Origin: Sphingomonas_B tabacisoli
GTDB lineage: Bacteria; Pseudomonadota; Alphaproteobacteria; Sphingomonadales; Sphingomonadaceae
DNA length: 64,000 bases
Reading direction: 5' to 3'
NCBI RefSeq assembly: GCF_042678385.1
Contig: NZ_JBHUDY010000001.1
Coordinates: forward strand, 1,798,001-1,862,000
In this document: piece by piece, positions 15,659 to 24,192 of the stretch
Numbering within the stretch: position 1 is the stretch's first letter
How the letters are laid out: each line of letters opens with the position of its first letter
Position numbers and translations under genes: made by a program
The notes under the pieces: generated by a model
The model's input: the letters and a program-made list of their open reading frames with translations, nothing else
The model's database searches: none
Told to the model about the DNA's origin: nothing

Positions 15659-16906
15659 ATGCTGACTGAAATCAACTTCGACGGCATTGTCGGCCCCAGC
15701 CACAATTATGCCGGCCTCAGCCTCGGCAACCTCGCCGCGACGAAGAATGCGGGCCAGACCAGCTATCCGCGCGCAGCGGCGCTGCAGGGGCTGGCCAAGA
15801 TGCGGCACAATCTCCGCCTCGGCTTGCCGCAAGGCGTGCTGCTGCCGCACCCGCGCCCCGATTGGGCGTGGCTGGACCAACTCGGCGCGACGATGGAAAG
15901 CGCACCACCGGTGGCTGCCTGGGCGACCAGCGCTTCGCCGATGTGGACGGCGAATGCGGCGACGGTGTCGCCCGCGCCTGACACCAAGGACGGCAAGTGC
16001 CACCTGACCGTCGCGAACCTCGTTACCATGCCGCACCGCAGCCATGAGTGGCCCAACACGCTGAAGCAGCTCCGCTTAGCCTTCGCCTCGCCGTCTTTCG
16101 ACGTTCACGGCCCCGTCCCTGCCCCGTTCGGCGACGAAGGCGCGGCCAACCACATGCGCCTCGCGCCCGGCCACGGCGAGCCGGGCGTCGAAATCTTCGT
16201 TTACGGCCGCTCCGGCGGCCCCTTCCCGGCGCGCCAGCACCGCACCGCCAGCGAGGCGGTCGCTGCCCATCACGGCCTTAATCCCGAACGCACGCTGTTC
16301 GTCGAGCAAGCCGAGCAGGCGATCGCCGCCGGCGCCTTCCACAACGACGTCGTCGCCGTTGCCGACGGGCTGACGCTTTTCACGCACGAGCACGCCTTCG
16401 CCGATCGCGACGGATTCTACGCAGCGCTGGAGCGGGCGCTGCCGGACGTGCGCATCGTCGAAGTCCCGGCCGCGCGCGTCTCGCTGGCCGATGCGATCGC
16501 CAGCTATCTGTTCAACGCCCAGCTCGTGACGCTTCCCTCGAGCGAACAGGCGCTGATCCTGCCGACCGAAGCGCAGGCGATCCCCGCCGTTCGCAGCTAT
16601 CTGGAGGAGCTCGTCGCCGGCAACGGCCCCATCCGGCAGACGCTGTTCGTGGACGTCCGCCAGTCGATGGCGAATGGCGGCGGCCCCGCCTGCCTTCGCC
16701 TCCGCGTCGTCGCCGATCCCGCCGAAGTCGATTCCCGCTTCATGCTCGATGAGGCAAAACTCGACCGCCTCAATGCCGTCATCGCCGAACATTGGCCGGA
16801 AACCATTGATCCCGCCGCGCTTGCCGATCCGGCGCTGATCCGTCGTATCGAATCCGCGCGGACCGCGCTCCTCGCCTGCCTCGATCTAAGCGACGAGAAT
16901 CTTTGA
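15659..16906 (+). CDS. astB: N-succinylarginine dihydrolase
   Basis: 415 aa from ATG 15659, chosen because it gives the conserved N-terminus MLTEINFDGIVGPSHNYAGLS. The longer open frame reads through the inverted repeat and astA. Converts succinylarginine to succinylornithine, two ammonia and CO2. Pentein fold with family blocks VGPSHNYAGLSLGNLAA, DEGAANHMRLA and the catalytic Cys near the C-terminus (NGGGPACLRLRV). Length agrees with AstB. astC and astD are not in this window. Confidence 0.95.
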   Translation: MLTEINFDGIVGPSHNYAGLSLGNLAATKNAGQTSYPRAAALQGLAKMRHNLRLGLPQGVLLPHPRPDWAWLDQLGATMESAPPVAAWATSASPMWTANAATVSPAPDTKDGKCHLTVANLVTMPHRSHEWPNTLKQLRLAFASPSFDVHGPVPAPFGDEGAANHMRLAPGHGEPGVEIFVYGRSGGPFPARQHRTASEAVAAHHGLNPERTLFVEQAEQAIAAGAFHNDVVAVADGLTLFTHEHAFADRDGFYAALERALPDVRIVEVPAARVSLADAIASYLFNAQLVTLPSSEQALILPTEAQAIPAVRSYLEELVAGNGPIRQTLFVDVRQSMANGGGPACLRLRVVADPAEVDSRFMLDEAKLDRLNAVIAEHWPETIDPAALADPALIRRIESARTALLACLDLSDENL

Positions 16907-16914
16907 CCTGCCAT

Positions 16915-17001
16915 CGTCACCCCGGCCTTGAGCCGGGGTCCCGCTTGTTCTGTTGTGCAGCAAGAAAAGAAGCGGGATGCCGGATCAAGTCCGGCATGAC
17001 G
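16915..17001. repeat. composite palindromic intergenic repeat
   Basis: The element starts CGTCACCCCGGCC and ends CCGGCATGACG. It contains the local hairpins CCCCGGC/GCCGGGG and GCCGGA/TCCGGC, with GTCCCGCTT against AAGCGGGAT as the inner arms. CGTCA/TGACG terminal arms are common in alphaproteobacterial palindromic repeats. A related element is at 61141-61218. Confidence 0.65.
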
Positions 17002-17061
17002 AAGGGGCGTTAACCCTTTATTTACCTTGTCCGAGGGCCGTTCTCGCGCGTTACTGGACCC

Positions 17062-17283
17062 ATGTTCGCAAAGCTGCGCCGCCTGTTCACGATCAAGACT
17101 CGCTTCGAGGCATTTCTCGTCATCTATGCGCTAGCGCTGGGCGGCTGCGAGCGCGGCATTCATTACCTGCAGCAATATCCCGGAATCGGCGGCAAGCTGC
17201 TGTTCCTCGCCTGCACCGGCAGCGTGTTCATGGCCGGCGGCATGATCCTCGACAATCTGGCCCTGAAGCGCGCGCTCCGCTAA
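17062..17283 (+). CDS. small inner-membrane protein of unknown function
   Basis: 73 aa. Two hydrophobic segments (about residues 17-35, FEAFLVIYALALGGCERGI, and 43-62, GGKLLFLACTGSVFMAGGM) are separated by a short polar loop with YLQQYPG. Positively charged residues lie at the N-terminus (KLRRLFTIKTR), suggesting both ends are cytoplasmic. No family is assigned. It ends 9 nt before the next gene, so the two may be co-transcribed. Confidence 0.6.
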   Translation: MFAKLRRLFTIKTRFEAFLVIYALALGGCERGIHYLQQYPGIGGKLLFLACTGSVFMAGGMILDNLALKRALR

Positions 17284-17292
17284 GCGGGGACC

Positions 17293-18039
17293 ATGATCCG
17301 GGTCGGCATTGGCGGTTGGACGTTCGAGCCGTGGCGGGGCGTGTTCTATCCGCCCAAGCTGCCACGCGCGAAAGAGATCGAGTTCGCCACGAACGCGATG
17401 ACCGCGATCGAAGTCAACGGCACCTTCTATAGCCGCCAAAGCCCCAAGACCTTTGCGAGCTGGGCAAAGGTCGCGCCGGAAGGTTTTCTCTATGGGCTGA
17501 AGGCCAGCCGCTTCTGCACCAATCGCAAGAATCTTGGCGAAGCCGAGGAAAGCATTCGCAATTTCTTCGACCAAGGTCTGGTCGAGCTCGGCGACAAGCT
17601 CGGCCCGATCCTCTGGCAGCTCGCCGGCACCAAGAAGTTCGATCCGGACGAGATTGCCGCCTTTTTCGCGCTGCTTCCGATGGAATGGGGCGGCCTCCCG
17701 CTCCGCCACGCCTTCGAGCCGCGCCACGAAAGCTTCCGCGACCCGGCATTCTTCGACCTCGCCCGCAAGGCCGGTGTCGCTGTCGTGTATGCCCACGCCG
17801 CGGACTATCCCACCTTTGACGAGCAAACCGCCGGCTTCACCTATGCCCGACTCCAGCAATGCCGCGAGGAAGAAGAAACCGGCTATAACGCCGCCGAGCT
17901 CGACCGCTGGGCCGACCAGGCACGCACCTGGGCCAAGGGCGGCCGCGACGTATTCGTGTTCTTCATCTCCGGCGCCAAGGTCCGTGCTCCGGCAGCCGCG
18001 ACGGCGCTGATCGAACGCGTCGGGCGAACGCAAGGCTGA
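17293..18039 (+). CDS. DUF72 family protein (YecE-like)
   Basis: 248 aa. Opens with the DUF72 signature IRVGIGGWTFEPWRGVFYPP and continues with EFATNAMTAIEVNGTFYSRQSPKTFASWAKVAPEGF, a TIM-barrel family of unknown reaction. FEPRHESFRD and VFFISGAKVRAPAAA are further conserved blocks. Length is typical. The family is widespread but not biochemically defined, so no substrate is proposed. Confidence 0.9.
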   Translation: MIRVGIGGWTFEPWRGVFYPPKLPRAKEIEFATNAMTAIEVNGTFYSRQSPKTFASWAKVAPEGFLYGLKASRFCTNRKNLGEAEESIRNFFDQGLVELGDKLGPILWQLAGTKKFDPDEIAAFFALLPMEWGGLPLRHAFEPRHESFRDPAFFDLARKAGVAVVYAHAADYPTFDEQTAGFTYARLQQCREEEETGYNAAELDRWADQARTWAKGGRDVFVFFISGAKVRAPAAATALIERVGRTQG

Positions 18040-18071
18040 CAAACGCCGCGTTCGGCGGTTAAGGCAGGGTC

Positions 18072-19838
18072 GTGGCTTTCGCATTGACCTCGACCGGATT
18101 TTCCGACGCGCTGGTGATCCTGGGCGCCGCGGGCATCGTGATCCCGGCCTTCGCGCGTTTCCGGGTGAACCCGGTGATCGGTTTCATCCTCGTCGGCGCG
18201 CTGGTCGGTCCGTTCGGGCTGGGCCGTCTGGTTCCGGACCATCGCTGGCTCTATTATTTCACCATCTCCGACCCGCACGCGATCGAGCCGTTCGCGGAGC
18301 TCGGCATCGTGCTGCTGCTGTTCGCGATCGGCCTGGAACTTTCGTTCCGACGGCTCTGGGGAATGCGCGCGCTGGTCTTTGGCGTTGGCGCCTCCGAGCT
18401 GTTCGGCTCCGCAGTGCTGATCGCTCTCGCCCTGCTTGCCTTCGGCCAGCCCTGGACCGGAGCGTTCGGCTTGGGCCTTGCCCTGGCCTTGTCCTCGACG
18501 GCGCTGGTGCTGCCGATGACCGGCACCCAAGGTGCGGTCGGGCGCCCCGCTTTTGCGATGCTGCTGTTCGAGGATCTGGCGCTCGTGCCGATCATTTTCC
18601 TGCTCGGCGCGGTTGGAACGGGGCAAGACCCGAATCTCGCCGCGCTCGGCACCACTGCGGCAGCGGGCGTCGCCGTGGTCGCGGCGTTGCTGATCGCCGG
18701 CCGCTTCCTGCTTCCCCGCCTCTTTGCCCAGGCTGCGCGCGCCAAAAACCCGGAACTGTTCCTCGCCGCGAGCCTCGTCGCCGTCATCGCCGCCAGCCTG
18801 GCGACCAGCGCCGTCGGCCTGTCGCCGATCGTCGGCGCGCTGATCGCGGGTCTCAGCATCGCCGAGACCGAATATCGCGGCGAAGTCGAATCGATCACGG
18901 CGCCGTTCCGCGGCCTCGCGCTCGGCGTGTTCCTGATCACGGTCGGCATGAGCATCGACCTCGCCCTCGTCGCGGCGAACTGGCCAACGCTGGTCGCGGC
19001 AATCGTTGGCGTCATGCTGGTCAAGACGCTTGTCACCTTCGCGCTGCTGCGTCTCGCCGGCAGCGCCCGCGGCGCTTCGCTGCAGACCGGCATCCTGATG
19101 GCCTCGCCGTCCGAGACCACGCTGATCGTGCTCGCCGCCGCTGCGCAGGCCGGCCTGATCCGCACCGAGACCGCTGCGTTCTGGCAGATCGTCACCGCGC
19201 TTGGTCTCACCCTCACGCCGCTGCTCGCGCGCGTCGGCCGCGATCTCGGACGGCGGCTGGAGCGCACGGTCGAGGAGCCGATCGAGCCGACCAGCCCCGG
19301 CACCGTGATCATCGGCTTCGGCCGCGTCGGCCAGATGGTCGCCGACATGCTGAAAGCGCACGGCAAGCCCTACATCGCGATCGAGTCCGACATCGACGCC
19401 GTCGCTGCCGCCCGCAAGCAGGGCTATCCGGTCAAGTTCGGGGACGCCTCGCGCGCCGACATCATCGATCGGCTGCGCCTGGGCCATGCCGACGCGCTCA
19501 TCCTGACGATGGACGACCCGGTTCTGAGCGTGAACCTCACCCGCCGCGTACGCGGCTGGGTGCCCGACCTGACGATCGTCGCTCGCGCCCGCGACATCGA
19601 CCACGCCGCCGAGCTTTATCGCGCCGGCGCCACCGACGCGGTGCCGGAAACGCTCGAAAGCTCCCTTCAACTCTCCGAAGCCGTGCTGGTCGATCTGGGC
19701 GTCGCAATGGGCCCGGTGATCGCCTCGATTCACGAAAAGCGCGACGAGCTCCGCCGCGAGATCAAGCAGGCCGGTGAACTCGACCGCGACCCGCGCCTCG
19801 CCCGCACCCGCCTCAGCGAACTGAAGCCGCAGCCCTGA
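18072..19838 (+). CDS. monovalent cation:proton antiporter, KefB/CPA2 type
   Basis: 588 aa, GTG start. About twelve membrane segments fill residues 1-395 (blocks PVIGFILVGALVGPFGLG and ELGIVLLLFAIGLELSFRRLW are standard in the CPA2 family). A cytoplasmic TrkA-N/RCK nucleotide-binding domain follows, with GFGRVGQMVADML and an acidic strand end (IAIESD). K+/H+ or Na+/H+ exchange at the inner membrane gated by a nucleotide or glutathione-type ligand is the family role. The exact ion is unknown. No KefG partner is adjacent. Confidence 0.92.
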   Translation: MAFALTSTGFSDALVILGAAGIVIPAFARFRVNPVIGFILVGALVGPFGLGRLVPDHRWLYYFTISDPHAIEPFAELGIVLLLFAIGLELSFRRLWGMRALVFGVGASELFGSAVLIALALLAFGQPWTGAFGLGLALALSSTALVLPMTGTQGAVGRPAFAMLLFEDLALVPIIFLLGAVGTGQDPNLAALGTTAAAGVAVVAALLIAGRFLLPRLFAQAARAKNPELFLAASLVAVIAASLATSAVGLSPIVGALIAGLSIAETEYRGEVESITAPFRGLALGVFLITVGMSIDLALVAANWPTLVAAIVGVMLVKTLVTFALLRLAGSARGASLQTGILMASPSETTLIVLAAAAQAGLIRTETAAFWQIVTALGLTLTPLLARVGRDLGRRLERTVEEPIEPTSPGTVIIGFGRVGQMVADMLKAHGKPYIAIESDIDAVAAARKQGYPVKFGDASRADIIDRLRLGHADALILTMDDPVLSVNLTRRVRGWVPDLTIVARARDIDHAAELYRAGATDAVPETLESSLQLSEAVLVDLGVAMGPVIASIHEKRDELRREIKQAGELDRDPRLARTRLSELKPQP

Positions 19839-21101
19839 TCAACGCTCCGGCGGCGTCCAGTCGGCGGGCGGCACGTCGCGTCGCGCGAGCCGCTGGGCAA
19901 GGCCGATCGCCGTTCCCACCGCAATCGCCACGGTCAGGTCCGCCAGCACCGTCAGCGCCATGGTCAGGAACAGCAGGAATTTGTCGCCCGCCCGGCCGCG
20001 CAGCCGCTCCGGCCAGCGATGCGGCTCGCTCATCGTCCAGGCCGTCACGATCAGCAGCCCGGCAAGCGCGGGCATGGCGAGGTATCCGGCAAGCGGCGAC
20101 GCCAGGGTCATGATGGTAAGGATCACCAGCGCATGGAGCATGCCCGCTACCGGAGTGCGGCCGCCGGCACGTACGTTGGTCGCCGTCCGCGCTATTGCGC
20201 CGGTCACCGGAAGCCCTCCGAACAGCGGCGACGCGATATTGGCCGCACCTTGGGCGAGCAGTTCGGCATTCGATCGATGCGCGCCGCCGACCATGCGGTC
20301 GGCCACGATCGCCGACAGCAGCGATTCGATGCCGGCCAGAAAAGCGATCACCATCGCCGAAGAGAGAAGCTCCGACATTCTGCCGAGCGAGACGGGCGGC
20401 AGCGACGGCCAGGGGAGCCCTGAAGGCAAAGCGCCATAGCGCGAACCGACCGTATCGACCGGCAGATGCGCCAGCGCCACGACCGCGCTTGCCAGCGTCA
20501 CGGCGATCACCGGCCCGGGCACGCGCGGCACGACACGCCTCAGAATGAAAATGAGGGCGATCGTGCCAGCCCCGATCAACAAGGCCGCGAGGTTCAGCGT
20601 TCCCCGCGCGGCCCAAAGCACGGGCAGCTTTTCCAGGAATGCCGCGGGCAGCGAAGCGATGGAAAGGCCGAGCAGGTCTTTCAACTGGCTGGTCGCGATC
20701 ACGATCGCGATTCCGACGGTAAAGCCCTCGATCACAGCCTCCGGGATCAGCTCGATCAGCCGGCCCGCGCGCAGCAGCGCCGCCGCCACCAATATTGCGC
20801 CGGCCATCAGCGTGGCGAGCAGCAGGCCTTCATAGCCATGCGCCTGGATCACTCCATACACGACGACGATGAATGCGCCGGTCGGGCCGCCGATCTGCAC
20901 CCGGCTGCCGCCCAGCGCCGAGATCAGGAAACCGCCGATCACGGCCGTGATCAGGCCCGCGGCGGGAGGCGCGCCGGAGGCGATGGCGATCGCAATGCTC
21001 AGCGGCAGCGCGACCATCGCCACCGTCACCGACGCGATCGCGTCGCCCGCAAACAGGCGAGGCGTGTATTCGGGCAGGACGGTGAGGAGTTTCGGCTTCA
21101 C
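19839..21101 (-). CDS. SulP family anion transporter without STAS domain
   Basis: 420 aa, ten or more hydrophobic segments. The SulP opening ASVTVAMVALPLSIAIAIASG and the substrate-site block GGSRVQIGGPTGAFIVVV are present. The conserved GLPVTGAIARTATNVRAGGRTPVAG region is also clear. The C-terminus stops after the last membrane segment (PPADWTPPER), so the cytoplasmic STAS domain of typical 550-aa members is absent. Substrate (sulfate, bicarbonate or another anion) cannot be told. It is convergent with the antiporter gene; the two genes abut at 19838/19839. Confidence 0.9.
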   Translation of the reverse strand: MKPKLLTVLPEYTPRLFAGDAIASVTVAMVALPLSIAIAIASGAPPAAGLITAVIGGFLISALGGSRVQIGGPTGAFIVVVYGVIQAHGYEGLLLATLMAGAILVAAALLRAGRLIELIPEAVIEGFTVGIAIVIATSQLKDLLGLSIASLPAAFLEKLPVLWAARGTLNLAALLIGAGTIALIFILRRVVPRVPGPVIAVTLASAVVALAHLPVDTVGSRYGALPSGLPWPSLPPVSLGRMSELLSSAMVIAFLAGIESLLSAIVADRMVGGAHRSNAELLAQGAANIASPLFGGLPVTGAIARTATNVRAGGRTPVAGMLHALVILTIMTLASPLAGYLAMPALAGLLIVTAWTMSEPHRWPERLRGRAGDKFLLFLTMALTVLADLTVAIAVGTAIGLAQRLARRDVPPADWTPPER

Positions 21102-21115
21102 CGGCTATTCAGCGG

Positions 21116-21418
21116 TCAGCGCTTGCGCACGAACTCGGCGCGGAGCACCAGGCCTTTGATCCCCTCATATTTGCAGTCGATCTCTTGGCGGTCTCCGGTC
21201 AGCCGGATCGACTTGATCAGCGTGCCGCGTTTCAGCGTCTGCCCCGCGCCCTTCACGTCGAGATCCTTGATCAAGGTCACCTGATCGCCATCGGCGAGCA
21301 CGTTGCCGACCGCATCGCGCACTTCGACCCGGTCCGCGCTGGCCTTGCGTTCGGCAAGCTCGGAGGCGGGCATCCAATCCCCGCTCGCCTCGTCATAGAC
21401 ATAGTCTTCGTCTTGCAC
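21116..21418 (-). CDS. PhnA-domain protein (YjdM-like) without zinc ribbon
   Basis: 100 aa from GTG 21418; GTG 21436 is an alternative. The C-terminal PhnA domain is clear: VRDAVGNVLADGDQVTLIKDLDVKGAGQTLKRGTLIKSIRL and the terminal LRAEFVRKR. The N-terminal CxxC zinc ribbon of E. coli PhnA/YjdM is missing and is replaced by YVYDEASGDWMPASELAE. The frame is open much further upstream, but there it translates tRNA-Leu, so the real start must be after the tRNA. The name alkylphosphonate utilisation is historical; the function is unproven. Confidence 0.75.
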   Translation of the reverse strand: MQDEDYVYDEASGDWMPASELAERKASADRVEVRDAVGNVLADGDQVTLIKDLDVKGAGQTLKRGTLIKSIRLTGDRQEIDCKYEGIKGLVLRAEFVRKR

Positions 21419-21465
21419 CGGAGCGTCCCTTTGCACGCGCGTCGGTTGCTCCGGCGGAGCAGGAA

Positions 21466-21550
21466 TGGTGCGGGCGGTCGGACTCGAACCGACATGACCG
21501 AAGCCGCGGCATTTTGAGTGCCGTGCGTCTACCAATTTCGCCACGCCCGC
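21466..21550 (-). tRNA. tRNA-Leu(CAA)
   Basis: 85 nt with encoded CCA (21468-21466). The acceptor stem GCGGGCG pairs with CGCCCGC, the anticodon loop is CTCAAAA with anticodon CAA (reads UUG), and the T-arm is GGTTCGAGTCC. A long variable arm is present, as expected for leucine. It sits between the divergent SIR2-domain gene and the PhnA-like gene. Confidence 0.95.
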
Positions 21551-21631
21551 AGCGATGCCGCGACCGGTTAGCGGACCGCGCCCTTCGCCGCAACCGGAAC
21601 GCGCGCCAGCCCTTGCCGTTGTCTTGCGAAG

Positions 21632-22462
21632 ATGGACCATCTTCAGACCTCCCCCGCCTATGGCCAACTCGTCGAGGCGGTGAAGGCTCGCCGATGCATC
21701 CTCTTCGCGGGCGCGGGCCTGTCGATGTCGGTCGGCCTGCCTTCCTGGTCGCAGCTTATCGAGCATATGCGCACCGAACTCGGCCTCACCGACGAGGAGA
21801 GCGACGCCGATTACCAGAGCCTGGCCGAATATTACCGGCTGAAGCTCGGCAGCATCGGCGCGCTCAGAAGCTGGATGGATCGCACCTGGAGCGTGTCCGA
21901 AGCGAAGGTCGCCCGCTCGAAAGTGCACGAGCTGATCGTCCGGCTCGATTTCCCGATCGTCTACACCACCAACTACGACAACAATCTCGAAGTCGCCTAC
22001 GACCTTGCCGGCCGCGATTTCGTGAAGATCGTCAACGCTCGCGACCTGACCCGCGCGCGCGAAGGCTGTCCGCAGATCGTCAAATTCCACGGCGACTTCG
22101 AATCCGACGATTCGCTCGTGCTGGCCGAGACCGACTATTTCGACCGACTGGAGTTCGATTCCCCGCTCGACGTGAAATTCCGCGCCGACGCACTGGGGCG
22201 GACGATCCTGTTCATCGGCTATTCGATGTCCGATCTGAACATCCGCCTGCTGCTCCACAAGCTGTGGCGGACCTGGAAGGATTCGGGCCGCATCAAGGAC
22301 CGGCCGCCGTCCTTCGTCTTCGCCGCACGCCCCGACCGCGTCCGCGATGCCGTGCTCGAGCAGTGGGGGCTGAACGTGCTCGGCGGCGGAGAGGAACGCG
22401 ACCCTGAAAAGACGCTCGTCAAATTCCTCGACCAGCTCGCAACGGACTGCGGTGGCTCTTGA
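21632..22462 (+). CDS. SIR2-domain protein, possible defence NADase
   Basis: 276 aa. The SIR2-like Rossmann opening CILFAGAGLSMSVGLPSWSQLI, the conserved TTNYDNNLE (NAD-ribose contacts), the catalytic-type His in KFHGDF, and FIGYSMSDLNIRLLL are visible. This is the SIR2_2 class rather than a canonical deacetylase, because there are no zinc-binding cysteines. Such proteins are NAD hydrolases in several anti-phage systems (ThsA, Dsr, pAgo-associated). Here no partner domain or partner gene is present. Its position 81 bp from a tRNA gene is compatible with acquisition, but base composition is like the neighbours. A defence role is inference. Confidence 0.85.
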   Translation: MDHLQTSPAYGQLVEAVKARRCILFAGAGLSMSVGLPSWSQLIEHMRTELGLTDEESDADYQSLAEYYRLKLGSIGALRSWMDRTWSVSEAKVARSKVHELIVRLDFPIVYTTNYDNNLEVAYDLAGRDFVKIVNARDLTRAREGCPQIVKFHGDFESDDSLVLAETDYFDRLEFDSPLDVKFRADALGRTILFIGYSMSDLNIRLLLHKLWRTWKDSGRIKDRPPSFVFAARPDRVRDAVLEQWGLNVLGGGEERDPEKTLVKFLDQLATDCGGS

Positions 22463-22493
22463 GGCGTTGCCCGACTCGGCGCACACTCCACCC

Positions 22494-23633
22494 ATGAATG
22501 CGCTCACGCCCACACCCGGCCAGCTCGCGCTCGCCGAGACACTTGTCGACGGCGCCCCTATGCGCGGCAGCGAAATCACCACCGTTCCTGCCGCCGCCTA
22601 TACCGATGCCAAACGCCATGCGCGCGAATGGGATGCCCTGTTCGCCCGCATGCCGAACGTCATCGCGCCCTCGGCGCTGCTGCCGGAGCCGAACATGGCG
22701 CTCCCGCACGACGGGTTCGGCAAGCCGCTGCTGCTCACCCGCGACAAGCAGGGCAAGGCGCACGTCTTCCTGAACGTCTGCCAGCACCGCGGCACGCGGC
22801 TGGTCGAAGGCGGCGAAGCCGTCTGTGCGCCGCGCGTGATCTGCCCTTACCACGCCTGGTCCTATGCGCTCGACGGCCGCCTGACCGGCCTCCCCCGGCC
22901 CGAGACGTTCCCGGGTCTCGACAAGGGGGCGCACGGCCTAAAGGAACTGCCGAGCCTCGAAGCGGGCGGACTGATCTGGTTTGCGTTCGACGAGAACGCC
23001 GACTTCACCGAAGCCGAAGCGCTCGGTCACGATTTCGACGCCTTCAATCTCGCCGGCCAGCATCTTTTCGCGCGCGCCACGCATGAGGTGAAGGCGAACT
23101 GGAAGCTGATCGTCGACGCCTTCCAAGAAAGCTACCACGTCCAGCGCCTGCACGCCGCCACGATCGGTCCGATGTTTCAGGATGGCGTCACGGCCGGCGA
23201 TCGGGTCGGCCCGCACCAGCGCTCCGCCGTCGGCCGCGCCGCCGAACTCGCCGACCTCGATCGCACAGATTGGGCCGCGCTCCGCTCCGCCGTCACCTAT
23301 GCCTATCAGATTTTCCCCGGCGGCGTGCTGATCGTCAGCCCCGATTATGTGAACCTGATGGTGCTGATGCCGCAGGGCGTGGACCGCACCCTTGTCGAGG
23401 ACTTCATGCTGATCCCGGAGCCGCCCAAGACCGAAAAAGCGCTCAGCCATTGGCAGCGGAGCTGGCAGTTGCTCGATCAGGGCGTGTTCGCCGGCGAGGA
23501 TTTCCGCGCCGCGGCGCTGGGCCAGGAAGGGCTCGGTACCGGCGCGATCGAGCACCTCACGCTCGGCACCCTGGAAACCGGCATCCGCGCCTTTCACGAC
23601 CAGGTGGAAATGCGGCTAAGGGCGACGAACTAG
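22494..23633 (+). CDS. Rieske non-heme iron oxygenase, alpha subunit type
   Basis: 379 aa from ATG 22494. The longer frame overlaps the SIR2 gene end. The Rieske [2Fe-2S] ligands are C96 and H98 (CQHRGT) with C117 and H120 (CPYH). The catalytic domain has the mononuclear iron motif ESYHVQRLH. Family enzymes use electrons from a reductase and ferredoxin to oxygenate aromatic compounds, sterols or quaternary amines. The substrate cannot be told and no reductase is adjacent. It is convergent with the response regulator; the two stop codons share the palindrome CTAG. Confidence 0.92.
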   Translation: MNALTPTPGQLALAETLVDGAPMRGSEITTVPAAAYTDAKRHAREWDALFARMPNVIAPSALLPEPNMALPHDGFGKPLLLTRDKQGKAHVFLNVCQHRGTRLVEGGEAVCAPRVICPYHAWSYALDGRLTGLPRPETFPGLDKGAHGLKELPSLEAGGLIWFAFDENADFTEAEALGHDFDAFNLAGQHLFARATHEVKANWKLIVDAFQESYHVQRLHAATIGPMFQDGVTAGDRVGPHQRSAVGRAAELADLDRTDWAALRSAVTYAYQIFPGGVLIVSPDYVNLMVLMPQGVDRTLVEDFMLIPEPPKTEKALSHWQRSWQLLDQGVFAGEDFRAAALGQEGLGTGAIEHLTLGTLETGIRAFHDQVEMRLRATN

Positions 23634-24070
23634 GCCGCCGACGCGCTGTCCTCGTAGATCGTGAGCCCCGGCGGCACTTTCTTGACGCTGCCGCGCGTCA
23701 GCAACGTCTCCAGCGCCTCAATCGCCGCGCGCAGGTCCTTTTGCGAGAACGGCTTTTCCAGGCAGCCAAGACCGAGCGACGCCGCGCCCTTCGGGCAGCG
23801 CCCGGTCACGAACAGCACGTGCATCCCTTCGCGCCGCGCCGCCGCCGCGACTTCCACACCGTTGCCGCCATCGGTCAGCCCCAGATCGACCAGCGCCAGG
23901 TCGATCTTCGCCGACTTCACCATGTCCAGCGCACCTTCGACGCTGTCAACGGTGCCGACCACTTCGTAACCCGCATCGGTGAGCGCGTGCTCGGTATCGA
24001 AAGCCACCAGCGGCTCATCCTCGACAATGAGGATCCGCCGGATCTTTTTCGCTTTCTTGCCGAACAGCAT
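23630..24070 (-). CDS. single-domain response regulator
   Basis: 146 aa receiver domain without an output domain. Acidic pocket E17/D18 (IVEDEP), phospho-acceptor D62 (LALVDLGLTDG), signalling Thr in VTGRCP and the conserved Lys in CLEKPFSQ. The short basic N-terminus (FGKKAKKIRR) is unusual. Stand-alone receivers act in phosphorelays or bind target proteins. No histidine kinase is nearby. Confidence 0.88.
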   Translation of the reverse strand: MLFGKKAKKIRRILIVEDEPLVAFDTEHALTDAGYEVVGTVDSVEGALDMVKSAKIDLALVDLGLTDGGNGVEVAAAARREGMHVLFVTGRCPKGAASLGLGCLEKPFSQKDLRAAIEALETLLTRGSVKKVPPGLTIYEDSASAA

Positions 24071-24192
24071 TGCCGCCCCTTGATTCCTTCTCCATGCAGC
24101 GCGCCCTGTTCCGCGCTCGCAGCGTTACGCAACTATAACGCATGGATCGGCGCTTTTGCGCCAGCCAGCGAAAAGAAATTGGGAGCCCTGAA

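Noticed and set aside
17883..19733. Minus-strand frame (616 aa), rich in Arg, Asp, Gln and His, opposite the antiporter gene
   Set aside because: Very polar low-complexity translation typical of an antisense frame. The plus strand encodes a clear membrane protein.
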